From contig NZ_VCNJ01000044.1 in NCBI RefSeq assembly GCF_005938625.1, positions 1-64,000 of the forward strand: a DNA stretch of 64,000 bases. Reading direction: 5' to 3'. This document shows, in pieces, positions 24,731 through 34,174 of the stretch; positions within the stretch are counted from its first letter, which is position 1, and each line of letters begins with the position of its first letter. A program made the position numbers and the translations under genes. Below the pieces are notes generated by a model, which searched no databases, was not told the DNA's origin, and saw nothing but the letters and a program-made list of their open reading frames with translations. The stretch is from Pseudomonas fluorescens (GTDB lineage: Bacteria > Pseudomonadota > Gammaproteobacteria > Pseudomonadales > Pseudomonadaceae).

Positions 24731-25888
24731 GGCCAGAACTTCATCCGCCCTGCCGCCCGCCTGCTGGATCACCAGATGAATGAAGTGCAGCTTGGCAATC
24801 GCCGCCGCTGGCAGCACGAACGGGTAGAAATCCGGCTGGCCCATGCTGCGTGACAACTCATTGAGCATGCCCGCCAGTTCGATCCACGCGTTGACGAACG
24901 ACAGAAACGCCTCGCCGCCGGGATGCTCCGGGTCGTACAGCGTGCTGGGCGGAAACGGCTGGTAGTCGAAATCCATTTCCCGAGCGCTCATGCCGAAACC
25001 CAGCGCCGTGTCCACGGCGTCCATCATGTGCAGGTAATGCGCCCAGGTCTCCGCCCAGTCTTCCCACGGGTGCATGGTTGCGTAAGCGCTGACGTATTGC
25101 TGCGGCCAGTCGAGTGGCGCGCCTTGTTGATAATGGCGATCCAGCGCCTCGGCGTAATTGGCGCGTTCATCGCCGAACAGGCTGCGGAATGAACCGAGCC
25201 ATGGGCCGTTGGCGATCAGGCGATCCCAGTAGTAGTGGCCGACCTCATGACGAAAATGCCCGAGCAGTGTGCGATAGGGTTCGTGCATCGCCGCCCTGAC
25301 CTGCTCGCGGTGCGCGTCGTCGGCTTCTTTGATGTCGAGGGTGATCAGGCCGTTGGCGTGGCCGGTCATCGGCGCATTGCCTTCAAGGTCGACGCCGATG
25401 AAATCGAAGGCCAGCCCGGTGTCTTCATCGACGGTTTTCGGGGTGACCTGCAAGCCGAGGGTGATCAGTTGCGCGACCAGTCGCCGTTTGGCGATTTCGA
25501 CTTTGCGCCAGCGTTCGGGGTTTTCCGGGTCGGACAGGTCGGGGATGGTGCGATTGAGGCTGCAGGCGATGCACAGGCTGTCGTGGTCGCTGGCCGGCAG
25601 CAGCCAGTTGCACGCGGCGGGTGTGTCGAGGTTGGCGCAGCGGCGGAACAATCCGGCGTCCGGATCGGCATCCAGTGCCCAGGTGCCGTTTTGCGCGCCG
25701 GGCGACAGCGAAGTGATGCGGCTTTCTTCCGGTTGATAACCGAGCAAAGCGTTACACGCCAGGCACTGGCTGTTGCGAAAGAACAGCGACTGGCCGCAGC
25801 GGCACGGCCAGACTTTGCTGTTGCGTGAGGATTCGCCCATGAACGGCGCGATGATGCGGGAACTGAGCTGCTCGAAAAAGCGGTGCAT
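24725..25888 (-). CDS. Zinc-ribbon plus putative zinc metallopeptidase
   Basis: A 387-residue protein. The N-terminal region contains a zinc ribbon (CRCGQSLFFRNSQCLACN) and further cysteines (CIACSLNRTIPDL). The metallopeptidase centre is HFRHEVGHYYWDRL, a HExxH variant reading H-E-V-G-H, in mid-protein (about residue 213). The rest, with DWAETWAHYLHMMDAV, matches a family annotated as putative zinc-binding metallopeptidase. The substrate is unknown. A good RBS (GGGAGAGA) precedes 25888; an internal Met at residue 17 is also possible. The stop codon lies within a REP unit. Confidence 0.85.
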   Translation of the reverse strand: MHRFFEQLSSRIIAPFMGESSRNSKVWPCRCGQSLFFRNSQCLACNALLGYQPEESRITSLSPGAQNGTWALDADPDAGLFRRCANLDTPAACNWLLPASDHDSLCIACSLNRTIPDLSDPENPERWRKVEIAKRRLVAQLITLGLQVTPKTVDEDTGLAFDFIGVDLEGNAPMTGHANGLITLDIKEADDAHREQVRAAMHEPYRTLLGHFRHEVGHYYWDRLIANGPWLGSFRSLFGDERANYAEALDRHYQQGAPLDWPQQYVSAYATMHPWEDWAETWAHYLHMMDAVDTALGFGMSAREMDFDYQPFPPSTLYDPEHPGGEAFLSFVNAWIELAGMLNELSRSMGQPDFYPFVLPAAAIAKLHFIHLVIQQAGGRADEVLAL

Positions 25889-25956
25889 GGCGATCTCTCC
25901 CTGGGGCTTGCCAAGACTAGATCATTCCCGTGACAACATCGTTCCCGAGCTTTGCT

Positions 25957-26061
25957 GATCGTTCCAACGCTCTGCGTGGGAATGCATCCAGTGACGCTCT
26001 GCGTCACAGCGGACGCGGAGCGTCCGGGGCGGCATTCCCACGCGGGAGCGTGGGAACGATC
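25957..26061. repeat. Large palindromic repeat, family A, copy 3
   Basis: GATCGTTCCAACGCTCTGCG... to ...CGGGAGCGTGGGAACGATC, with inner arms GTGACGCTCTGCGTCAC and GGACGCGGAGCGTCC. Its end overlaps the first two bases of the ligA stop codon (26060-26062). Confidence 0.9.
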
Positions 26062-28417
26062 AAACGTTCAGGCCGTGAGTTTTTAGGAAGGCGATGAAGG
26101 TTTCTTCGTCCATCACCTTCACGCCCAGTTCATTGGCCTTGGTCAATTTGGAACCGGCGCCGGGGCCTGCAACCACACAATGAGTCTTCGCCGACACGGA
26201 ACCGGCAACTTTGGCGCCAAGGCTTTCCAAATGCTCCTTGGCGACATCACGGCTCATCAATTCAACTTTGCCAGTCAGCACCCAGGTCTCGCCGGACAGC
26301 GGCAAGCCTTCAACGACCTTCTTCTCGCTCTGCCAGTGCATGCCGAAATCGCGAAGTTGCTTTTCGGATTCTTCAGCCAGTTGCCGATGCTCAGGCAGGG
26401 CGAAAAACTCGCGCACCGAATTGGCCTGCTTCTCCGGCAAAGCCTGACGCATGTCCAGCCAGTCCGCATTCATCACCGCTTCCAGCGAACCAAACTTGTC
26501 CGCCAGTTTCTGCGCGCCACCGGGGCCGACCGAAGGAATGTGCAGTTTGTCGAGAAAGCCCCCGAGCGTGGTGCTGGCGGCAAACTCGGCGCCCAGCTCA
26601 CCCTGATCCTGAATCTGCAAACCATGACCGAGCAATTCGGTAATCACCTGCTGGTTATGTGCATCTTCAAAGAAGCTGTGAATCTCGTGCGCCACTTCCA
26701 GCCCCACATCCGGCAGGTAGGTCAGCACTTGCGGCAGCGCCTGCTGCACGCGCTCCAGCGAACCCAGCGAGCGCGCCAGCACCTTGGCCGTCTCCTCGCC
26801 GACATCGGGAATGCCCAGCGCATAGATGAAGCGCGCCAGCCCCGGTTTCTTGCTGTCCTCAATAGCCGCCAACAGCTTGTTGCTGGAGACTTCGGCAAAG
26901 CCTTCCAGATCGACGATGTCGTCAAACTTCAGCGCATACAGATCCGCCGGCGAACTGACCAGACCTTCATCGACCAGTTGCTCGACACTCTTGTCGCCCA
27001 GCCCTTCGATGTCCATCGCGCGACGCGAGACGAAATGAATGATCGCCTGCTTCAACTGCGCACCGCAGGCCAGACGCCCGACGCAGCGATACACCGCGCC
27101 TTCGCTGACGGTTTCCTTGCCCTTGCTGCGTTTGATCAGTTGCGTGCGTTCGACGTGCGATCCGCAGACCGGGCAGCTCTCGGGGATTTGCACCGCGCGT
27201 GCGTTTTCAGGGCGGCGATCCATGACCACTTGTACGACTTGCGGAATCACATCACCGGCACGGCGGATGATCACTGTGTCGCCGATCATCAAGCCCAGAC
27301 GCGCAACCTCATCCATGTTATGCAGCGTGGCGTTGGCCACGGTGACGCCAGCAACCTTGACCGGTTTCAGCCGTGCGACCGGGGTAACAGCGCCGGTGCG
27401 ACCGACCTGAAACTCGACATCGAGCAATTCGGTGAGCTCTTCCATTGCCGGGAATTTATGTGCAATCGCCCAGCGCGGCTCACGGGCGCGGAAGCCCAGT
27501 TCGCGCTGATCGGCAATGCTGTTGACCTTGAACACCACGCCGTCGATTTCATAGGTCAGCGAGTTACGCCGCTCGCCGATATCGCGGTAGTAATCAAGAC
27601 ACTCGTCAATGCCTTTGGCCAGTTTCAGTTCGTGACTGATCGGCATGCCCCACTTCTGTAGTTGCTTGAGGTTGCCAATATGCGTGTCGGCAATATCGTG
27701 GGAGACCTGGCCGATGCCGTAGCAGCAGAATTCCAGCGGACGGTTGGCGGTGATCTTCGAATCCAGTTGACGCAAGCTGCCGGCGGCGGCGTTGCGCGGG
27801 TTGGCGAAGGTCTTGCCGCCGATTTCCAGTTGCGAGGCGTTGAGACGCTCGAAACCAGCCTTGGACATGAACACTTCACCGCGCACTTCCAGCGTCGCGG
27901 GCCAGCCTTCGCCATGCAGCTTCAGCGGGATGTTGCGCACGGTGCGCACGTTGACGCTGATGTCTTCACCCGTGGTGCCGTCGCCGCGCGTGGCGCCGCG
28001 CACCAGCACGCCGTCCTGATAGAGCAGGCTGACCGCCAGGCCATCGAGTTTCGGCTCGCAGCTGTATTCCACCGCCGCACTGCCGCCGAACAGATCGCCG
28101 GCGGGCAGATCCAGACCTTCGGTGACGCGGCGATCAAACTCGCGCATGTCGCTTTCTTCGAAGGCGTTGCCGAGGCTGAGCATCGGCACTTCGTGACGCA
28201 CCTGGGTGAACGCGGTGAGCGCCACGCTGCCAACGCGCTGGGTCGGCGAGTCGCTGGTGATCAGTTCCGGGTTGGCCGCTTCCAGCGCCTTGAGCTCGTG
28301 GAACAACCGGTCGTACTCGGCGTCCGGAATGCTCGGCTCGTCGAGGACGTGATAACGGTAGTTGTGTTGATCGAGTTCAGCACGTAGCTCGAGAATGCGG
28401 TTTTTGGCGGCGGTCAT
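26060..28417 (-). CDS. ligA: NAD-dependent DNA ligase LigA
   Basis: A 785-residue ligase sealing nicks with NAD. The adenylation motif CEPKLDGLAVS has the nucleophile K123. A four-cysteine zinc finger (CPVCGSHVE...RCVGRLACGAQ), helix-hairpin-helix repeats and a C-terminal BRCT domain (from about LPLSGETWVLTGK) follow. Pseudomonas LigA is longer than the E. coli enzyme (671). The start at 28417 (MTAAKNRI) follows GAGAGAAC. A terminator lies between zipA and ligA, so ligA may have its own promoter. Confidence 0.96.
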   Translation of the reverse strand: MTAAKNRILELRAELDQHNYRYHVLDEPSIPDAEYDRLFHELKALEAANPELITSDSPTQRVGSVALTAFTQVRHEVPMLSLGNAFEESDMREFDRRVTEGLDLPAGDLFGGSAAVEYSCEPKLDGLAVSLLYQDGVLVRGATRGDGTTGEDISVNVRTVRNIPLKLHGEGWPATLEVRGEVFMSKAGFERLNASQLEIGGKTFANPRNAAAGSLRQLDSKITANRPLEFCCYGIGQVSHDIADTHIGNLKQLQKWGMPISHELKLAKGIDECLDYYRDIGERRNSLTYEIDGVVFKVNSIADQRELGFRAREPRWAIAHKFPAMEELTELLDVEFQVGRTGAVTPVARLKPVKVAGVTVANATLHNMDEVARLGLMIGDTVIIRRAGDVIPQVVQVVMDRRPENARAVQIPESCPVCGSHVERTQLIKRSKGKETVSEGAVYRCVGRLACGAQLKQAIIHFVSRRAMDIEGLGDKSVEQLVDEGLVSSPADLYALKFDDIVDLEGFAEVSSNKLLAAIEDSKKPGLARFIYALGIPDVGEETAKVLARSLGSLERVQQALPQVLTYLPDVGLEVAHEIHSFFEDAHNQQVITELLGHGLQIQDQGELGAEFAASTTLGGFLDKLHIPSVGPGGAQKLADKFGSLEAVMNADWLDMRQALPEKQANSVREFFALPEHRQLAEESEKQLRDFGMHWQSEKKVVEGLPLSGETWVLTGKVELMSRDVAKEHLESLGAKVAGSVSAKTHCVVAGPGAGSKLTKANELGVKVMDEETFIAFLKTHGLNV

Positions 28418-28436
28418 GGGGTGTTCTCTCATAAAG

Positions 28437-28460
28437 CAAAAGAGCAGCCGAGGCTGCTCT
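28437..28460 (-). terminator. Putative terminator between zipA and ligA
   Basis: On the minus strand AGAGCAGCC-TC-GGCTGCTCT is followed by TTTTGC. The stem is a perfect palindrome, though the T-run is short. Confidence 0.6.
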
Positions 28461-28487
28461 AATTCATCTATCTGTGGCAGCAGAAGC

Positions 28488-28571
28488 AAAAGATCGCAGC
28501 CTTCGGCAGCTCCTACAGAAATCGCATTCCTGTAGGAGCTGTCGAGTGAAACGAGGCTGCGATCTTTTGAT
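28488..28571. repeat. REP pair, family B, copy 4
   Basis: AAAAGATCGCAGCCTTCGGCAG... and ...TCGAGTGAAACGAGGCTGCGATCTTTTGA, inverted. The right unit has the variant GTCGAGTGAAACGAGG instead of GCCGAAGG. Confidence 0.88.
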
Positions 28572-28578
28572 CTTGGCC

Positions 28579-29442
28579 TTAGCGCTTCTGGGTCAGGGCG
28601 CGACGTTCGAACTCAACGATGCGCTGACGGTAGTGCTCAATCGTTTGTGCGGTCAGAACGCTGCGCTGGTCATCTTTCAGCTCGCCGTTCAGTTCCTGCG
28701 ACAGCTTGCGGGCTGCCGCCACCATCACGTCGAAGGCTTGCTTCGGATGACGCGGGCCTGGCAGGCCGAGGAAGAAGCTCACCGCCGGGGTGCTGAAATG
28801 GTCGATGTCGTCCAGATCAAAGATGCCCGGCTTGACCGCATTGGCCATGGAGAACAGCACTTCACCGTTGCCGGCCATGCTTTCGTGACGATGGAAAATA
28901 TCCATCTCGCCGAAACGCAGACCGCTTTCAAGAATGTTCTGCAACAGCGCCGGGCCTTTGAAGCCGGCAGCGTCGCGGCAGATCACGCTGATCACCAGCA
29001 CTTCTTCAGCTTGCGGCTGGTCTTTGTCGACCACCGCCGGCGCAGGCTTGGTGTCCTCAACGAAATCGTCGTCACGGCTACTGAAGCTCGGGCTATCGTC
29101 CAGATCCAGATCCAGGTTCAAGTCGCCCTGCGCCGAACCTTTGCCGCCACGCTTGCCACGTTTCGAGCCGGATTCGCGAGGCTCGCGTGCTTCGCGGGCC
29201 GGCATGCTCACCGACGGCAGATCGTGTTCGTCCAGTTGCGGTTCTTTATGGTTGTCCAGAACACGGGCCGGGCCCAACAGCTCAGCGCTGGTGTCCTCGT
29301 CCGGCAGGTTGGACAGACTTCGGTCAAGACGGAATTTCAGTTTTCCCTTGCCGCCGCGCATACGGCGCCAGCCATCGAAAAGAATACCGGCTATCACAAT
29401 GATGCCGATGACGATCAGCCACTCGCGCAGACCGATTTCCAT
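28579..29442 (-). CDS. zipA: Cell division protein ZipA
   Basis: A 287-residue membrane protein that tethers FtsZ to the inner membrane. A single N-terminal helix (about residues 8-24, WLIVIGIIVIAGILFDGW) is followed by a basic then acidic, low-complexity linker and a C-terminal FtsZ-binding domain (from about residue 150, VLVISVICRDAAGFKGPALL). It lies between smc and ligA on the minus strand, as in other Pseudomonas. Confidence 0.95.
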   Translation of the reverse strand: MEIGLREWLIVIGIIVIAGILFDGWRRMRGGKGKLKFRLDRSLSNLPDEDTSAELLGPARVLDNHKEPQLDEHDLPSVSMPAREAREPRESGSKRGKRGGKGSAQGDLNLDLDLDDSPSFSSRDDDFVEDTKPAPAVVDKDQPQAEEVLVISVICRDAAGFKGPALLQNILESGLRFGEMDIFHRHESMAGNGEVLFSMANAVKPGIFDLDDIDHFSTPAVSFFLGLPGPRHPKQAFDVMVAAARKLSQELNGELKDDQRSVLTAQTIEHYRQRIVEFERRALTQKR

Positions 29443-29755
29443 GTAATCCCGTGCCTCTATAAAAAATGCTGAAAAATAAGGGGTTTACATTGTGCAAACC
29501 GCTTTAAAACGTGGCGCCAACTCTATGTTCTGACAGGCGTTTTGCCCACGTATACGAAAAATTGACATTAAACTAGCACGACCAAAGACAACTTTACACC
29601 GTCTGTCGAAATCGCTGCGCAAATTGTGTCGATTTGCCACTTTCATTCAAATAGTCAGCCTGTTGTCATCTTTGCGCAGCTCAGCTGCAAGTCGCGAGCT
29701 ATAAGCCACAAGCTCTTCTCTTGCAGCTTGCAGCTTATCGCTCGAAGCTGCGCCG
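29443..29755. other. AT-rich intergenic region between smc stop and zipA start
   Basis: About 310 nt with no gene. The right half near zipA is AT-rich (TATAAAAAATGCTGAAAAATAAG and TTGACATTAAACTAGC) and should contain the zipA promoter. The left end, at about 29693-29750, has the inverted repeat CGAGCTATAAGC...GCTTATCGCTCG with AGCTTGCAGCTTGCAGC, another repeat family, which may terminate smc transcription. Confidence 0.5.
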
Positions 29756-32700
29756 CTAGGCGTCCACCATCGCCATCGCCTCCTCGACATCCACGGCCAC
29801 CAGTCGCGAACAACCCGGTTCATGCATCGTTACGCCCATCAACTGCTCGGCCATTTCCATGGCGATCTTGTTGTGGGTGATATAGATGAACTGCACGGTC
29901 TGCGACATCTCTTTGACCAAGCGTGCGTAGCGTCCAACGTTAGCGTCATCCAGTGGCGCGTCAACCTCATCGAGCATGCAGAACGGCGCCGGGTTCAATT
30001 TGAAGATGGCAAAAACCAGTGCCAGCGCGGTCAGGGCTTTTTCCCCGCCGGAGAGCAAATGGATGGTGCTGTTCTTCTTCCCTGGCGGCTGCGCCATGAT
30101 CGTTACCCCTGTATCGAGTAGATCTTCGCCCGTCAGTTCCAAATACGCGCGCCCACCACCGAAAACTTTTGGGAAAAGCGCCTGTAAACCGCCATTGATC
30201 TGATCAAAGGTATCTTTGAAGCGATTACGGGTTTCCTTATCGATCTTGCGAATGACGTTCTCAAGGGTCTCCAGCGCTTCGACCAGATCGGCATCCTGCG
30301 CATCCAGATAACGTTTACGCTCGGATTGTTGCGTGTATTCGTCGATGGCCGCGAGGTTGATCGCGCCCAGGCGCTGAATCCGCGCATTGATGCGTTCGAG
30401 TTCTTCTTCGGCTTCGCGTTCACTGGCTTGCGCAGTTAATGTCGCGAGCACGCCATTGAGATCGTAGCCGTCTTCAAGCAATTGATCCTGCAAGGCCTTG
30501 CGGCGCACGGTCAGGGCTTGCCATTCCATGCGTTGCTGCTCGAGCTGACCGCGAATCAGCTGCGATTGCTGCTCGGCCTGAGTGCGGCGTTTTTCTGCAT
30601 CGCGCAATTCGCGGTCGGCGTCTTCGAGGGCGATCTGCGCGGTCTTGAGTTCTTCGTCGACGGTCATGCGCTTGTCGAGCAACTCTTCGAGTTTCAGGCG
30701 CAGCTCTTCCAGCGGCGCCTCGCCCTCCTCCAGGTTCAGACTCAACTGTTCGCGTTTTTCGGTGAGGCGCTCGGCCTGCATTTCCAGACGCTCCAGCGCC
30801 TGACGCGTCGAGTCATGCTGCGCGCGTAACGAGCCAAGACGCACGGCCAATTGATGGGCGTGATCCTTGTGCTGCCGCGCTTCCTGACGCACACGGTCGA
30901 GGCGTTCGCGCAGGCTGTCGCGCTGGGCCAGCAGCAACTCGCGCTGCTCGGTATCGAGCGCCATGGCATCCAGCGCGTCCTGCAATTGCATGCGCGCTTC
31001 GCCGATCTGTTCGTGCTCGAGTTCGCGTTGTTCGCCGAGTTCGACCAGTTCTTCATCGAGACGGGTGCGGCGCAAGGTCAGCTGTTCGGCCTTGGCTTTG
31101 CCGGCGGACAACTGCGCTTTCAACTCGCCTTGCTGACGCGCTTCGTCTTGCAGCAAACGACGCAAATGTTCGCGACCGTTTTCCTGTTGGCGCTGTTGCG
31201 CGCGCAGGGTTTGCAGACGGGTTTCCATGGCCTCGACCGTGGCTTCTTTCTCTTCGCGCTCAAGGTGCAGCGCTTCGATTTCCTGACCACGGGCGAGCAT
31301 GCCGCTTTCCGCTTCGCTGGCACGACGCACGCGCAGGAAATGCCGGCCGACCCAGTAACCGTCGCGACTGATCAGACTCTCACCGGCGCTCAACTGACCG
31401 CGCAAGGCCAAGGCCTGCTCAAGGCTGTCGACTGGCTTGACCTGGCCCAGCCATGGCGACAGATCGATCTGCGCATCAACCTTGTCGAGCAAGCTGCCCG
31501 CAACACGCACGCCATCGCTGGCCGGGCTGAGCAAGCGCAGATCGCCCTGAGTGAAGCCGGACAAATCGAAACCGTTGAAATCGTCGACCAGCACCGCTTG
31601 CAGATCAGCGCCGAGCACGGTTTCCACCGCCAATTCCCAACCTGCTTCAACCTTCAGGCCTTCGGCCAGACGCGGACGCTCGGCGAGGTTGTGTTCCTTC
31701 AGCCATTCGGCGGTGCCGGTGCCCGGATCGAGCGCGGCTTGCTGCAAGGCTTCGAGGGACGCGAGACGACCGTTGAGCCGCTGCAAATCGCCCTGTGCCT
31801 GTTGCTGCGCGGTCAGCGCCTGCTGCAATTCCTGACGCAATTGTTCGAGCTTTTCGACCTGCGCTTCTTCGCTGGTCTGCAAATCTTCAAGCGTCGCTTC
31901 CGACTCGGCGAGCTGCTCGTTGAGTTCCATGATCGCCGCGTCTTCCGGGTCAGCCGAAAGCAACGCGCGCTCTTCGCCGAGACGCTTTTGCCGGTCAGCC
32001 AGACGCTCCATGCTGGTTTCCAGCTGTTGGATGCGCGACTGCTGCACTTCGGCCTGACGGCGCGGTTCGGCGGCGGTCAGGTTGAAGGCGTCCCACTGCT
32101 CCTGCCAGCCGTGCATGACGGACTCGGAGTCTTCCAGCGCAGCGGCGGCTTCTTCGGCGGCGGCGCTGGTGACTTCCTGCTCGGGCACGAGCATGTCCAG
32201 CTCTTCGCCGAGGGTAAGTAGCAAGGTGCGGTCGTGGCCCAGGTGCGATTCGGTTTCGAGGCGTGCGCGCTCAGCTTCTTTCAGATCGTCCTGCAACTGA
32301 CGCAGACGTTGCTGGCCGTGCTGGATGCTCTGCTCAACCCGGGCGATGTCGCCGCCGACCGAATAGAAGCGCCCCTGCACCAGATTGAAGCGTTCGGACA
32401 GGTCATGGTGACCGTCGCGCAGGCGCTCGATGGCCGCGTCGGCATTGCGCTGCTCGGCGACCAAGGCTTCGAAACTGATTTCCTGGGTGCCGATGATCGA
32501 CTCGCGCTGGCCGACCTGATCGTTGAGATCCTGCCAGCGCAGCGCCGACAGTTGCGCCTTGAGCTGACGCTCTTCAGCTTTGAATTCCTGATACTTCTTC
32601 GCCGCTTCGGCCTGGCGGTGCAGGCGTTCGAGCTGACGCTCCAGCTCATCGCGCAGGTCAGTCAGACGCGCGAGGTTTTCGTGGGTGCGGCGGATACGGT

Positions 32701-33244
32701 TTTCGGTCTCGCGGCGGCGCTCTTTATATTTCGAGATGCCGGCGGCTTCTTCGATGAAATTACGCAGGTCTTCGGGCTTGGACTCGATCAGCTTGGAGAT
32801 CATCCCCTGCTCGATGATCGAGTAACTGCGCGGGCCGAGGCCGGTGCCGAGGAAGATATCGGTAATGTCGCGACGGCGGCATTTAGTGCCGTTGAGGTAA
32901 TAAGTGGTCTGGCTGTCGCGGGTGACTTTGCGGCGAATCGAAATCTCGGCGTAGGCCGCGTACTCGCCGAGCAAGGTGCCGTCGGAGTTGTCGAAGACCA
33001 GTTCGATACTGGCCTGGCTCACCGGTTTGCGGCTGGTCGAACCGTTGAAGATGACGTCGGTCATCGACTCGCCACGAAGGTTCTTCGCCGAACTCTCGCC
33101 CATCACCCAGCGTACGGCGTCGATGATGTTCGACTTGCCGCAACCATTCGGCCCGACGACCGCCGCCATGTTACTGGGGAAGTTCACCGTGGTCGGGTCG
33201 ACGAAGGATTTGAATCCCGCCAGCTTGATGCACTTGAGCCGCAC
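29756..33244 (-). CDS. smc: Chromosome segregation ATPase SMC
   Basis: A 1162-residue SMC protein. The N-terminal ATPase half has the Walker A GPNGCGKS (residues 31-38). Long coiled-coil arms rich in E, Q, R and L flank a central hinge (about residues 500-660, KVEAGWELAVETVLGADLQ onward). The C-terminal half carries the signature LLSGGEKALTALALVFAIF and Walker B FCMLDEVDAPLDDAN. The start is a GTG (33244) giving the canonical MRLKCIKLAGFKSF; the frame is open further upstream into gntR. The gntR stop lies 2 nt before it, so smc is expressed from the gntR transcript. Confidence 0.96.
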   Translation of the reverse strand: MRLKCIKLAGFKSFVDPTTVNFPSNMAAVVGPNGCGKSNIIDAVRWVMGESSAKNLRGESMTDVIFNGSTSRKPVSQASIELVFDNSDGTLLGEYAAYAEISIRRKVTRDSQTTYYLNGTKCRRRDITDIFLGTGLGPRSYSIIEQGMISKLIESKPEDLRNFIEEAAGISKYKERRRETENRIRRTHENLARLTDLRDELERQLERLHRQAEAAKKYQEFKAEERQLKAQLSALRWQDLNDQVGQRESIIGTQEISFEALVAEQRNADAAIERLRDGHHDLSERFNLVQGRFYSVGGDIARVEQSIQHGQQRLRQLQDDLKEAERARLETESHLGHDRTLLLTLGEELDMLVPEQEVTSAAAEEAAAALEDSESVMHGWQEQWDAFNLTAAEPRRQAEVQQSRIQQLETSMERLADRQKRLGEERALLSADPEDAAIMELNEQLAESEATLEDLQTSEEAQVEKLEQLRQELQQALTAQQQAQGDLQRLNGRLASLEALQQAALDPGTGTAEWLKEHNLAERPRLAEGLKVEAGWELAVETVLGADLQAVLVDDFNGFDLSGFTQGDLRLLSPASDGVRVAGSLLDKVDAQIDLSPWLGQVKPVDSLEQALALRGQLSAGESLISRDGYWVGRHFLRVRRASEAESGMLARGQEIEALHLEREEKEATVEAMETRLQTLRAQQRQQENGREHLRRLLQDEARQQGELKAQLSAGKAKAEQLTLRRTRLDEELVELGEQRELEHEQIGEARMQLQDALDAMALDTEQRELLLAQRDSLRERLDRVRQEARQHKDHAHQLAVRLGSLRAQHDSTRQALERLEMQAERLTEKREQLSLNLEEGEAPLEELRLKLEELLDKRMTVDEELKTAQIALEDADRELRDAEKRRTQAEQQSQLIRGQLEQQRMEWQALTVRRKALQDQLLEDGYDLNGVLATLTAQASEREAEEELERINARIQRLGAINLAAIDEYTQQSERKRYLDAQDADLVEALETLENVIRKIDKETRNRFKDTFDQINGGLQALFPKVFGGGRAYLELTGEDLLDTGVTIMAQPPGKKNSTIHLLSGGEKALTALALVFAIFKLNPAPFCMLDEVDAPLDDANVGRYARLVKEMSQTVQFIYITHNKIAMEMAEQLMGVTMHEPGCSRLVAVDVEEAMAMVDA

Positions 33245-33246
33245 GC

Positions 33247-33906
33247 TTAGGCAACCGTCAGGGCGGATACCACCAGATCGCAACTGCGCTGGGCGTAAGC
33301 CGTCAGCACGATGCGGATCTGCGGCAAATCACGGGCGAGCACGGCGGCCAGCAGGCGTTCGAACAGTTCGAGGAACTCGCTCATTGAAGCCTTGCGCTGT
33401 TCGAGGGCGAGGAAGTAAGCACGGCTCATCGCCGGTTGCAGGTTCTCGACCGTCTCTTGCAGGTACGGATTGTTGGCAAACGGATAGGCGGCACGCATCA
33501 CGCTGAAGCTGTCGTCGACGAAGCTGCGGATGTCCTGACGCTCGTAGCTGGCGGTCAAGCGCTGCTGGATCTGCACGAACGGCGCCATGTCCGACTGCAC
33601 TTGCCAGCCGTTCGCCACCGAGTTGCCGAGCAGAATGTACAGCTCGCTCATCAGCGTGCACAGGCTCTGCACCTTGTGCGGCGTCAGCTCGGTGACGTGC
33701 GCGCCGCGGCGCGGCAGGATCGCGATCAGGTGACGGCGTTCGAGGATCAGCAAGGCTTCGCGGACCGAACCGCGGCTGACATTGAGGGCCAGCGTGACCT
33801 TCTGTTCCTGGATGCGCTCTCCCGGCTTCATTTCGCCACGAATGATGCGTTCGGCGAGGTGGTGAGCGATTTGCTCGGCGAGGCTGTCCGGCGCCTTGAA
33901 CGTCAT
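33247..33906 (-). CDS. GntR-family regulator (FadR/FCD subfamily) upstream of smc
   Basis: A 219-residue regulator with an N-terminal winged helix (LAEQIAHHLAERIIRGEMKPGERIQEQKVTLAL, with recognition helix SRGSVREALLILERR) and a C-terminal all-helical FCD ligand domain. It is divergent from xdhA with 268 nt between them and is followed by smc after 2 nt. Divergence from xdhA makes purine control plausible. Two AAGTCAGA direct repeats at the xdhA promoter are candidate sites, although they do not resemble the usual GntR half-sites. Ligand and targets are unknown. Confidence 0.9.
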   Translation of the reverse strand: MTFKAPDSLAEQIAHHLAERIIRGEMKPGERIQEQKVTLALNVSRGSVREALLILERRHLIAILPRRGAHVTELTPHKVQSLCTLMSELYILLGNSVANGWQVQSDMAPFVQIQQRLTASYERQDIRSFVDDSFSVMRAAYPFANNPYLQETVENLQPAMSRAYFLALEQRKASMSEFLELFERLLAAVLARDLPQIRIVLTAYAQRSCDLVVSALTVA

Positions 33907-34087
33907 GGTTGTCCTTCAAACTCTATCGATCTGCACAAGCGGCGCAGTGTAGCGCAAATGCACGGTCATGGCGGAGTGCCCACTCAGCGGTTTTTGGCAC
34001 GATTCCCGCAAAAAAGCAGGGTGACCAATGAAGGTCAATACTGAATAGACACGTTGTTGATCGACGAAATGCATTTTCCTGACCTTT

Positions 34088-34129
34088 AAGTCAGAAAACC
34101 ATTGACCGAAAAGTCAGACCTGCTAAATT
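34088..34129 (+). promoter_or_regulatory. Promoter of xdhABC with direct-repeat operator candidate
   Basis: TTGACC (34102-34107) and TAAATT (34124-34129) with a 16-nt spacer. AAGTCAGA occurs at 34088-34095, just upstream of the -35, and again at 34111-34118 inside the spacer, 23 nt apart. A protein bound there would compete with RNA polymerase. Confidence 0.55.
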
Positions 34130-34174
34130 CGGCTCAAGTCGGTTAACAACAATAATGAGTCTGCGAGGCCTTCC

